64,000 bases of DNA from CAIKZZ01 sp035604595. GTDB taxonomy: Bacteria; Pseudomonadota; Gammaproteobacteria; Steroidobacterales; Steroidobacteraceae. The stretch covers positions 1 to 64,000 of the forward strand of contig DATNIE010000033.1 in NCBI GenBank assembly GCA_035604595.1, read 5' to 3'. The notes beneath the pieces are model-generated. The model saw only the letters and a list, made by a program, of their open reading frames with translations. It was not told the origin of the DNA and did not search any database. Made by a program: the position numbers and the translations under genes. Numbering within the stretch: the stretch's first letter is position 1; each line of letters starts with the position of its first letter. Below are positions 41,871 through 49,581 of this stretch, one piece after another.

Positions 41871-42950
41871 ATGAACGACGGCTCTCCAGCGTCTACACGT
41901 GCCGCGTCGACGACCGACGTGCGGCCCGGCATGGAGCTCGACGAGCGCCGGCTGACCGCGTACCTGGCGGAACACGTGCCGGGGTTCGCCGGTCCACTCA
42001 AGGTCAGCCAATTCAAGGGCGGCCAGTCGAATCCGACGTATCTCATCGGCACGCCCGAGCGGCGGTACGTGCTGCGCCGCAAGCCGCCGGGACTGCTGCT
42101 CGCCTCGGCCCACGCGGTCGATCGCGAGTACCGGGTCATCCGGGCGCTCGGGGAGGGCAGCGACGTGCCGGTCCCGCGCGCCTACGCCCTGTGTACCGAC
42201 AACAGCGTCATCGGGACGTGGTTTTACGTCATGGAGTACGTCGAAGGGCGGATCCTGTGGGATCCGGCCCTGCTCGAGGTCGAACCCGCCGGGCGCCGGG
42301 CGCATGCGTTTGCCCTTGCCGCTACGCTGGCCACCCTGCACCGCATCGACCCGGTGTCGGTCGGCCTCGGTGATTTCGGCAAACCCGCCGGCTACATGGC
42401 CCGCCAGATCGCGCGCTGGTCGAAGCAGTACACCGAAGACACGGCGGCAGGCAGGTTCGATTCCATGGATCGGCTGATCGAGTGGCTTCCGCAACATCTG
42501 CCCGCAGTCGAGCAGCCTGCGGCAATCGTGCACGGCGACTATCGCGTGGACAACGTGATCTTTCATCCGCGGGAGCCGCGCGTGCTTGCGGTCCTCGACT
42601 GGGAACTCGCGACCCTCGGCGATCCGCTTGCGGATTTTGCCTATCACCTGATGCTGTACCGTCTGCCGACGCTGTCGATTCCGGGGCTGCTCGGCCGGGA
42701 CCTGGCGGCCCTCGGCCTGCCGACGGAGCAGGAGTACGTGGCCCACTACTGCGAGCGCTCGGGACGAGCGCGGATCGATGACCTCGAGTTCTACCTTGCC
42801 TTCTCGATGTTCCGGCTGGCCGGGATCTTTCACGGGATCTGTGGCCGCGTCGCGCGCGGGACGGCCGTGAGCGACAAGGCCCGTGACTATGCTCGTCACG
42901 TCAGGACGGTGGCCGACTGCGCCTGGCGGCAGGCGCAATCGATCGGCTGA
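41871..42950 (+). CDS. Phosphotransferase family protein (APH/ACAD10-like)
   Basis: A 359-residue protein kinase-like enzyme. After SQFKGGQSNPTYLIG and RYVLRRKPPG (nucleotide-binding lobe with Lys), the catalytic HGDYRVDNVIFH and the metal-binding VLDWELATLGDPLADFAYHL appear in order. This is the aminoglycoside-phosphotransferase superfamily in its ACAD10/11-like branch, which phosphorylates 4-hydroxyacyl-CoA in lipid catabolism; antibiotic resistance is unlikely. The natural substrate is not established here. Confidence 0.85.
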   Translation: MNDGSPASTRAASTTDVRPGMELDERRLTAYLAEHVPGFAGPLKVSQFKGGQSNPTYLIGTPERRYVLRRKPPGLLLASAHAVDREYRVIRALGEGSDVPVPRAYALCTDNSVIGTWFYVMEYVEGRILWDPALLEVEPAGRRAHAFALAATLATLHRIDPVSVGLGDFGKPAGYMARQIARWSKQYTEDTAAGRFDSMDRLIEWLPQHLPAVEQPAAIVHGDYRVDNVIFHPREPRVLAVLDWELATLGDPLADFAYHLMLYRLPTLSIPGLLGRDLAALGLPTEQEYVAHYCERSGRARIDDLEFYLAFSMFRLAGIFHGICGRVARGTAVSDKARDYARHVRTVADCAWRQAQSIG

Positions 42951-43059
42951 GCGAGGCGCGGCGCCCGCTGCGTGGTAGCATTTTGTGACAGTCGGCGCGG
43001 CCTGTCCGGGCCGGCGTTCGGCAGCTCTCCGTTGGCAACAGTCGCTAGACGAGGACTCT

Positions 43060-43752
43060 ATGAAATCGCGCTGGATCGAGGTTCGCTCTGCCGACAACAG
43101 AGACTTCGGGGCGTTCGTGGCCTCACCACCCACCGGAACGGGACCAGGGATCGTGTTGATCCAGGAAATCTTCGGAGTCAACGAGCACATCCGCGGGGTC
43201 GCCCAGCAGTATGCGCTTGATGGATTCACCGTCCTCGCGCCGGACCTTTTCTGGCGCACGGCGCCGCGCGTCGATCTTGGCTATGGCGAGGCCGACTTTG
43301 CCAAGGGCTTCGACATCATGCAGAAGACCGATTTCACCAAGGCTGTCCAGGACCTCGGTGCCGCCGCGAGCGCGCTGCGAGCGCTGCCCGAGTGCAAGGG
43401 CAAGATCGCTTCGCTCGGCTACTGCATGGGTGGGCTGCTCTCGTACCTGACGGCCGTCAGCGGCGTCGTCGACGGCGCGGTCTGCTACTACGGGGGCGGA
43501 ATCGGGGACCAGCTCGGCGTGGCCGGCAAGGTGCGGGTGCCGATCCTGTTCCACTTCGCGGCGAAGGACCAGTACATCCCGCTCACCGCCGTCGAGGCCG
43601 TGCGCAAGGCCTTTGCGTCGCACCGGTCGGCAGCCGTGCATGTGTATCCGGATGTCGACCACGGCTTCAACTGCTGGGGCCGACCGATGTACAACCAAAA
43701 AGCCGCAGTGCTCGCCCACGGCCGCTCGCTCGAGTTTCTGTCCGCGCTATAA
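43060..43752 (+). CDS. Dienelactone hydrolase family protein
   Basis: A 230-residue alpha/beta hydrolase. ATG 43060 (MKSRWIEVRS) starts the recognisable domain. GIVLIQEIFGVNEHIRG, the nucleophile motif LGYCMGG (Cys), FHFAAKDQYIP (Asp) and DVDHGFNCWG (His) form the Cys-Asp-His triad typical of carboxymethylenebutenolidase-like enzymes. Known members open dienelactones in aromatic degradation; many genomic copies have other ester substrates. Just downstream of the phosphotransferase, in the same orientation (109 bp). Confidence 0.88.
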   Translation: MKSRWIEVRSADNRDFGAFVASPPTGTGPGIVLIQEIFGVNEHIRGVAQQYALDGFTVLAPDLFWRTAPRVDLGYGEADFAKGFDIMQKTDFTKAVQDLGAAASALRALPECKGKIASLGYCMGGLLSYLTAVSGVVDGAVCYYGGGIGDQLGVAGKVRVPILFHFAAKDQYIPLTAVEAVRKAFASHRSAAVHVYPDVDHGFNCWGRPMYNQKAAVLAHGRSLEFLSAL

Positions 43753-43930
43753 GGCCGGGTCGGAGGGCTGGCAGTCGTCCGCCGGCGTGGCGGTCCTGGG
43801 CGGCGCACTCGACACACGGCTCGTACGGCGATGCGGCTCGCCGCCAGTGGCCGGGTGCAGTGTTCCGGTGTGGGGTCTCGAGTACCCGGAGGCAGTGGCC
43901 CCGGTTCCGCTGTCCGGCACCTCGCGCCCG

Positions 43931-45514
43931 TCAGCCGGCGGGCCAGCGGCCATTGCCCGGGCGCATGAGCTCCGATGGTATCCGAATGTCGCACGCGCTG
44001 CGGATCGCCGCATCGCGCGCGGGATCGATGATCGACGGGTAATGCGAGGCCATGATCTCGCGCACGCGCGCGCGTGCCGCCGTCATCAGTTCGGGTGATC
44101 CCCGGTACTGCCATTCCGAGAGGGAGGAGCGGTCGCCGACCCTTGGATACAGGTACTCGGTCTGCATCAGCGACAGCGTCTGCTCGGCGCCGAGGTAGTG
44201 GCACGGCCCGAGCACGGTGCTCTCGATGATCTCGTAGGAAAGCGTTTCGTCGGTCACCTCTATTCCGCGCAGCGAGCGCTGAACGGCGCCGAGCAGGTCG
44301 TTGTCCATCACCATCGACTCGAGCGAGCAGCCGAACAGGCTCCCCATCATCCCGGCGCACTCGCAGATCATGTTGCTGCCCGCAAGCGCACTGAGCGCGA
44401 TCGACATGCCTTTCTCGTACCCGGCCTGGTAATCCGGCCGCTTGGCGTCCGTCATGCCAGCGGCGACGAGTCCGGGAAGCCGGTAGTAGCGGGCAATCTG
44501 CCCCGCGGCCGCCTGCAGCACCGCCTCTTCACCGCCACCACCGGTGAAGGCGCCCGTGCGCAGGTCGGATACGAAGGTCCAGGGCCCGAAATCCACCGGG
44601 CCGCCCGGATTGATCAGGTTGACGAGCGTGACGATCGCGAGCGCCTCGGCAGTGCTCTGGGCGAGCGCGCCCGCAAGTGCAGCCGGGGCCGTCGCGCCCG
44701 CCTGCGGAGCGGTGCAGGCACTGACGGGCAGCCCGCGGCGCGCCGCTTCGCACAGCACGGCCGAAGTATCCGGCCCGAAGCGCAGCGGCGAGACGATCGG
44801 GCACACGCCGATCGCGGCGAATGGCTGGCGCCGGAATGCGCCGTCCCCGCCGAGGATCGTGTCCCACAGCGCCTCGACCTCCCGCACCGTCGCGGCATCC
44901 GCCAGCGAGATGCTGAACGGCTTGGTGGTCGCGGCGGCGCCCGCATAGGCGATGTTGAGCGCGTGCAGTCGCGCGTCTTCGCAGATATCGGTCGCCACGA
45001 CCTGCTGGCCGCAGAAGTCGATGTGGTCGAGATAGTCCGCCATGCGGAAGAAGTCATAGAGGTCGAGCAGTGTCGAGGGGCGATACACCCCGGTCTCCGG
45101 ATCGACGAAGCGCACCGCCTCGCCGGAGGTTGCGAAGTACACGCGGTTGCCGCCAGAGCGCACGGTCCGCTCGGGGTCGCGGCCGTGGTAGATGACTTCG
45201 TGAGCCGCAGTCGCGAGCACGTCCTCGACGAGTGCGCGTGGAAAGCACAAGCGGCCATGCTCGTTCAGTCGTGCGCCCTTGGCGGTCGCGACCTCGCGAA
45301 TCTCATCGGTGACGGCGCTCAGCCCGATATTGGCGAGGATCGCGAGGACCGTGTCATGGATCCGTTCGAGATCGCGGTCGCTCAGTGGCTTGTAGGCCCC
45401 GCCCGGGAGTCCTGGCCGAACCGCCAGCGAGCGCCCCGGCGTGCGCCGGGCGGCGATGCGAGCCGCACGGCTATTCGAGGGCCGGCCCGTCGTTGCGGCA
45501 TCGCGTGTGTGCAT
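43931..45514 (-). CDS. MttB-family methyltransferase without pyrrolysine (betaine-type)
   Basis: A 527-residue protein from ATG 45514 (AGGAG nine bases upstream). Matches the trimethylamine-methyltransferase (MttB) fold: PLSDRDLERIHDTVLAILANIG, FCGQQVVATDICEDARLHALN, KPFSISLADAATVREVE and GMTDAKRPDYQAGYEKG. True MttB has an amber-encoded pyrrolysine; this frame has no internal stop at all, so it belongs to the non-pyrrolysine group, some of which (MtgB) demethylate glycine betaine and hand the methyl to a corrinoid protein. No corrinoid protein gene is next to it. Divergent BetI-like TetR gene and a palindrome support a betaine or quaternary-amine inducer. Substrate is inferred. Confidence 0.85.
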   Translation of the reverse strand: MHTRDAATTGRPSNSRAARIAARRTPGRSLAVRPGLPGGAYKPLSDRDLERIHDTVLAILANIGLSAVTDEIREVATAKGARLNEHGRLCFPRALVEDVLATAAHEVIYHGRDPERTVRSGGNRVYFATSGEAVRFVDPETGVYRPSTLLDLYDFFRMADYLDHIDFCGQQVVATDICEDARLHALNIAYAGAAATTKPFSISLADAATVREVEALWDTILGGDGAFRRQPFAAIGVCPIVSPLRFGPDTSAVLCEAARRGLPVSACTAPQAGATAPAALAGALAQSTAEALAIVTLVNLINPGGPVDFGPWTFVSDLRTGAFTGGGGEEAVLQAAAGQIARYYRLPGLVAAGMTDAKRPDYQAGYEKGMSIALSALAGSNMICECAGMMGSLFGCSLESMVMDNDLLGAVQRSLRGIEVTDETLSYEIIESTVLGPCHYLGAEQTLSLMQTEYLYPRVGDRSSLSEWQYRGSPELMTAARARVREIMASHYPSIIDPARDAAIRSACDIRIPSELMRPGNGRWPAG

Positions 45515-45588
45515 CACCCGTCTCCTCGCGGGAGACCCCGCAGGTGGGCAGAGCATGGCCCTGCCACGCGGGTACCGTCAAGTGATTT

Positions 45589-45608
45589 ATGAATGAATGT
45601 TCATTCAT
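45589..45608. promoter_or_regulatory. 20-bp perfect palindrome, likely TetR operator
   Basis: ATGAATGAA-TG-TTCATTCAT: two exactly complementary 9-base arms around a TG centre, located between the divergent mttB-family and TetR genes. Size and symmetry suit a TetR-family dimer, and the sequence resembles reported BetI sites in its TTCAT-type half-sites (from memory, not checked). Confidence 0.65.
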
Positions 45609-45621
45609 CAATTGTAGGCAG

Positions 45622-45634
45622 CAGAATGATTCTG
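45622..45634. promoter_or_regulatory. Second small palindrome in the mttB-tetR region
   Basis: CAGAAT-G-ATTCTG, 6-base arms around one base, 13 bp downstream of the larger palindrome and within the AT-rich spacer. Could be a second operator half or a weak promoter-associated element. Confidence 0.4.
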
Positions 45635-45641
45635 TTATAGT

Positions 45642-45672
45642 TATATCTGAAATTTAATTAAGCTATATCTGA
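45642..45672 (+). repeat. Direct repeats TATATCTGA, 22 bp apart
   Basis: TATATCTGA at 45642-45650 and again at 45664-45672, both in the AT-rich stretch just before the TetR start at 45685. The 22-bp spacing equals about two helical turns, so a regulator could contact both on the same face of DNA. Confidence 0.45.
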
Positions 45673-45684
45673 CAATATTCGCCG

Positions 45685-46338
45685 ATGTCCAAATGGAAGC
45701 CTGTCGTGCGGGCCAAACCCCGCGAGCAGCGCGAGCGCCAGCTGATCAACGCGGCACTCGAGTGCATCAGCACGCTCGGGCTCAGCGATACGACGGTACA
45801 GGCGGTCGCGGCCGAGGCGGGCATGGCCGTCGGGTCGATCAGCCAGTATTTCGACAACAAGAGCCGCCTGCTGACCGCCGTGCTCAGGCAATTGTCGGAG
45901 GAGTTCGAGCACGCCTGGCGACAGGCGCTAGCGGATTGCGATCCGGATCCGGCGCGGCGACTCGGCGCGTTCGTGCGGTGTTACTTTCAGCCCGCTCTGT
46001 GTCAGCGCAGGAAGATCGCCGTGTGGTTTGCGTTCTGGGGCGAGGTCAAAGCGCAGCCACACTATCAGGAGGTATGCGCACGCTACGACCGGCTGCACGA
46101 CGAGACACTCGAGTCACTCTGCGCCGCGCTGATCGAGGCGGGTGGCTATCGCGAACGTCGGGCTCGCGAGGCCGCGAAGCTGATCGCCTCGATGTGTCAG
46201 GGCCTCTGGCTCGAGCTCGTGACCGGGCGCGACAGGCTCAAGCGCACCGAGCTCACGAGCCTCGCCCTCGACGGACTCGGGGCACTCTTTCCGCGGCATG
46301 TCCCAGCGTTTGCGCTCGAGACGACGGTGCGTGGCTGA
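45685..46338 (+). CDS. TetR-family regulator, BetI-like
   Basis: A 217-residue regulator. The N-terminal domain has the helix-turn-helix TVQAVAAEAGMAVGSISQYFDNKSRLL (about 36-60). The ligand domain resembles BetI (QRRKIAVWFAFWGEVKAQPHYQ), the choline/betaine-responsive repressor. It reads away from the mttB-family gene across a 170-bp region holding a 20-bp palindrome and two other repeats, so it probably controls that gene and itself. The inducer is unknown; a quaternary amine is the natural guess. Confidence 0.85.
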   Translation: MSKWKPVVRAKPREQRERQLINAALECISTLGLSDTTVQAVAAEAGMAVGSISQYFDNKSRLLTAVLRQLSEEFEHAWRQALADCDPDPARRLGAFVRCYFQPALCQRRKIAVWFAFWGEVKAQPHYQEVCARYDRLHDETLESLCAALIEAGGYRERRAREAAKLIASMCQGLWLELVTGRDRLKRTELTSLALDGLGALFPRHVPAFALETTVRG

Positions 46339-46366
46339 TCTGGGTTCCCCGATCGGGCGGCACCGC

Positions 46367-47800
46367 TTACGGTGTGATTTTCCACAGGTCGTTGAGGTCG
46401 CCGACGTTATCGTTCACGTCGAGGCCGTTTCCTCCGAACAGCCACAGGTTGCCCGAGCTGTCAGTCCAGGCGGCAGCGCTGTAGCGGCCTCCCGGTACAT
46501 TGCTCACTGAGCCCGTGCCTTCCGTGCCGTATGCGCCGGCGGCGTTCACCGTGGCAGAGCCACTGACCCAGTTCCACAGACCCGAACTGGGGGTGAACTC
46601 CCACAGATCGTTGAGATAGCCGACGCCAAGAGTTCCCGTCGCGTCCAGGCCCTCTCCTCCGAACAGCCATAGGTTTCCCGAGCTGTCGATCGATGAAACG
46701 GGTGCTGCGCGAGCCCCTGGCGCGTTGCCGTTCGCGGCCGTGCCTTGCGTGCCGTACAGGCCGAGGGCATTCGAGGTCGGCGAACCGCCGATCCAGGCCC
46801 AACCTGCGCCAGGCGTGAACCTCCATAAATCGTTGAGATAGCCCGGCGCGGACCCGGTCGAGTCCAGGCCGTAGCCTCCGAACAACCACAGATTGCCCGC
46901 CTTGTCGGTCCAGGAAATCGCCGCAGTGCGCGCCCCTGGAGCATTGCCGGCAGCGGCTGTGTCCTGGTTGCCGTATACGCCGACGGCGCCGGAGGTATTG
47001 CTACCGCTGATCCAGGTCCATTCGCCGGTCGAGCTGCTGTATTCCCACAGATCGTTGATCGCGCCCTGATTCCCCGCAGAGTCATAGGCCAGTCCGCCGA
47101 ACAACCACAGGTTGCCCGACGCATCGAGCCAGCTGGTCGCCGATTCGCGAGCCCCCGGGGTATTGGTGGCCGCGGCCATTCCTTTCGTGCCGTACACACC
47201 GATGGCAATCGTCGCCGTTGCGACGGCCGTGGATCCGCCAACCCAGGTCCACTGACCGGTGTCGGGGCTGAACTTCCAAAGATCGTTGAGAGAGCCGACG
47301 CTGGTCCCCACTGAGTCGAAGCCGACTCCTCCGAACAGCCACAACTCGCCATTGGCATCGATCCACGAAACAGCCGATTCGCGACCGCCTGGCATCGTGG
47401 TGGCCAAAGGTTTGCCTTGCGTCCCATAGACGCCGATGGCGTCCTTCGTCTGAGAGCCGCTGACCCAGGTCCACCCCGTGCCGCTGGTGTATTTCCACAA
47501 ATCGTTCAGATAGCCGCCGTTGCCGGCCGAGTCATAGCCCAGCCCTCCAAACAGCCACAGGTTGCCCGCGGTGTCGGTCCAAGTCGCAGGGGCTTCGCGA
47601 GCCCCGGGAACGTTTCCGGCGGCGCTGGCCCCGATGGTGCCGTAGACCCCGCTTGCGCCACCGGTATTGGCGCCGTTGACCCACGTCCATGGCGGGCCAT
47701 TGCCTGCCCCGGGCACTCCGCTTCCGTGCCCGCAAGCGGTGATGACGGCAGCAATAGCTGCTGCAGCGACCAAGGTCACACGGCGGGAAGTGATTTTCAT
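46367..47800 (-). CDS. Kelch-repeat (galactose-oxidase-like) lipoprotein
   Basis: A 477-residue exported protein from ATG 47800. Signal peptide with lipobox ITAC, Cys about residue 23, so a lipoprotein. The rest is six nearly identical repeats, each carrying a W-x-D-x-x-G-N-L-W-L-F-G-G core, then YLNDLWK and a WTWVSGS spacer with VYGTxG. The N-terminal WTWVNGANTGGASGVYG piece completes the last repeat, giving ring closure as in six-bladed Kelch propellers. Likely a cell-surface or periplasmic binding or sensor protein; no enzyme residues are visible. The start could also be GTG 47809, 3 codons upstream. Confidence 0.82.
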   Translation of the reverse strand: MKITSRRVTLVAAAAIAAVITACGHGSGVPGAGNGPPWTWVNGANTGGASGVYGTIGASAAGNVPGAREAPATWTDTAGNLWLFGGLGYDSAGNGGYLNDLWKYTSGTGWTWVSGSQTKDAIGVYGTQGKPLATTMPGGRESAVSWIDANGELWLFGGVGFDSVGTSVGSLNDLWKFSPDTGQWTWVGGSTAVATATIAIGVYGTKGMAAATNTPGARESATSWLDASGNLWLFGGLAYDSAGNQGAINDLWEYSSSTGEWTWISGSNTSGAVGVYGNQDTAAAGNAPGARTAAISWTDKAGNLWLFGGYGLDSTGSAPGYLNDLWRFTPGAGWAWIGGSPTSNALGLYGTQGTAANGNAPGARAAPVSSIDSSGNLWLFGGEGLDATGTLGVGYLNDLWEFTPSSGLWNWVSGSATVNAAGAYGTEGTGSVSNVPGGRYSAAAWTDSSGNLWLFGGNGLDVNDNVGDLNDLWKITP

Positions 47801-48061
47801 GAACAACACCCGGTAATTGACTGGAGCGACACGCGAGATGCTCTAAGAATAGCCCGGCAATCCAATGAGGTACGTCAAGTTATGCAATGTCGGGTACTGA
47901 TGCAAGGACGTCTCGCGGGTTCATTGCACGTGCTCGGCCAGCAGGCGCGCATTCATCTGTGGCGAACGAGGTCGATCCGTCGCGACGTTGCAGGCGCAAC
48001 ATTCCCAGATGTGCCGGGTCCCTGATTCCGTGGCCGCACCAGAGCCCATTGAGCAGATTGC

Positions 48062-48229
48062 ATGACACGCCAGCGAGGCGAGCTGTCCGGCAGTATCACA
48101 TCGAGCGGTGACACGGCGATGCTGCGCACAGGCAACGGACGCGTGATCGTCACACCGTTAAATCCCATCACCGGCATCATCCACCTCATCGACAACGTGC
48201 TGCTGCCGAAGTTCTGCTTGCTGCGATAG
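48062..48229 (+). pseudogene. Fasciclin-domain C-terminal relic
   Basis: A 55-codon open frame in an otherwise gene-free stretch. Its second half, NGRVIVTPLNPITGIIHLIDN followed by VLLP, matches the conserved last strands of the fasciclin (FAS1) domain, ending in the usual G-x-I-H-x-I-D-x-V-L-(L/I)-P. Nothing fasciclin-like precedes it in any frame, so it is best read as the tail of a deleted FAS1 gene. Start ATG 48062 is arbitrary. Confidence 0.45.
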
Positions 48230-48643
48230 GGCGTGCGGCTGCCAAGACTCGAGGGGTAGTGGCGCGAGACCGCGATGATCCCGCTCCGCTGCATGATAGA
48301 GGATCGGAAGCGACCGGGTCCGGACGCCGCGCCGAGATCCGGGTCAACGAGGCTGCGCGACCGATAGCGTCGATGCGACGGTCCGGCGCGGAAGGCCCGC
48401 CAGTGCGCCCCCGTGGACTAACCCAATCAGTGAAATAAAGCGGGCTGGGAGCGCACCGGCGAGTAGGCGTAATGTGCCCGAGAGTTGTCGCGCGCGCTAC
48501 TCCGAGTGCGCGCGCACGCAGTGGACCGGCTCGCATTCACGGGCGCGGCGCCATCGGGCAGTTCGGCCAGAGAATAACCCCGTTCCCTCCCGCTGCAGAA
48601 CGATAGCGGCGAACCGCACCCGTCAGATCGGCCCGGACGGCTG
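48230..48643. other. 414-bp region without a confident gene
   Basis: Downstream of the fasciclin relic and up to the SDR stop. Open frames here show no recognisable family and lie in shuffled high-GC sequence. Probably decayed DNA. Confidence 0.4.
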
Positions 48644-49300
48644 CTAGAGCGCATTGATTTCCGCGGTGTCGAGCACGGGCTTGCGTGCGCCATGACGCGC
48701 GACCTCGAGCATTGCATGTCCCATCTGGCGTGTCGTGGTCAGGTAGCCCGGCAGGATCGGGCCGAGCAGCGGCAGCAGGGGCGTCATGATCCAGTAGAAC
48801 GCCCGATACAGCGCCGTCTTGGACACCACGCCATCCACTGGGCGGATGCCTGCGGGCCGGAACATGTATGCCCTGCATGGCAGCGCGAGCAACGCATTCT
48901 CGGTGCGTCCCTTGACCCGCGCCCATCGCGACCGGCCGTGCTCGGTACTGTCGGTGCCGGCTCCCGACACATAGATGAGGGTAAGACCGGGGTTGAGCTG
49001 CACGACAATGCGCGCGACCGCGAGCGTGAGGTCGTAGGTGACCCGCTCGTACTCACCGGGCGCCATCCCGAACGACGATACGCCAATGCAGTAGAAACAG
49101 GCCGTGCATCCCTGCAGTTCCCCCGCGACGGTGTCGAGTCGCGCCAGATCGGGCACCGCGAGCTCCCGGAGCTTCGGATGCCGGGCGCCGGTCGGCGATC
49201 GGACCACCGATACGACCGCCGTCACGTCCGCAGCGGCGAGGCACTCGCGTAGCACGCCCTGACCGACCATCCCCGAGGCTCCGAACAGCAGCACTTTCAA
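48644..49300 (-). CDS. Atypical SDR / NAD(P)-binding protein
   Basis: A 218-residue Rossmann-fold protein. MKVLLFGASGMVGQGVLRECL supplies the G-A-S-G-x-V-G nucleotide motif of atypical short-chain dehydrogenases; FYCIGVSSFG and LTLIYVSGAGTDSTEHG follow, then RAYMFRPAGIRP. The usual Tyr-x3-Lys pair is not clearly present, so it may be a NAD(P)-sensing or epimerase-like protein (NmrA/HTATIP2-like). The C-terminal half has a hydrophobic YWIMTPLLPLLGPILPGYL stretch. Confidence 0.75.
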   Translation of the reverse strand: MKVLLFGASGMVGQGVLRECLAAADVTAVVSVVRSPTGARHPKLRELAVPDLARLDTVAGELQGCTACFYCIGVSSFGMAPGEYERVTYDLTLAVARIVVQLNPGLTLIYVSGAGTDSTEHGRSRWARVKGRTENALLALPCRAYMFRPAGIRPVDGVVSKTALYRAFYWIMTPLLPLLGPILPGYLTTTRQMGHAMLEVARHGARKPVLDTAEINAL

Positions 49301-49581
49301 GTATCGACTCCCTTCATGACGGCCGGCCCATGCGGGTCGTCACGCTCGAGCGGATCATCCTAGCGCAGGCGCACCCCGGCGATGGGACTGGCGCTCCCGC
49401 GCTGCGGTCGGGAGCCCGCAGCCGCCGGTACTCCGGCATGCCCCAACCGGATAGGCTAGGCACGGCTCCGGGAGCAAGGTCGCGTCGTGAACTCATCCAG
49501 GCACGGGCGTGCCCTTCATCCCGGACCACACTGCGGCGCGCGATCTCCTGAAGGGCTGGAAAAGGCCGATGCGAGGCTAGC

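Noticed and set aside
41754..41874. Cupin/ChrR-like tail (LPPGVESIFVPGTGC) before the phosphotransferase
   Set aside because: Similarity to cupin ends is superficial and no cupin core is present upstream in any frame.
41844..43259. Minus-strand open frame (471 codons)
   Set aside because: Opposite phosphotransferase and dienelactone-hydrolase genes, both with clear motifs; shadow.
43931..45514. Possible pyrrolysine readthrough in the MttB homologue
   Set aside because: No in-frame amber codon exists; the gene is open throughout, so no pyrrolysine needed.
44198..45592. Plus-strand open frame (464 codons)
   Set aside because: Opposite the MttB-family gene, which has strong motifs; shadow.
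46420..47560. Regular DNA repeats that could be taken for a CRISPR array
   Set aside because: Repeats are in-frame Kelch blades about 210-240 bp apart within a coding gene; no spacer-sized periodicity.
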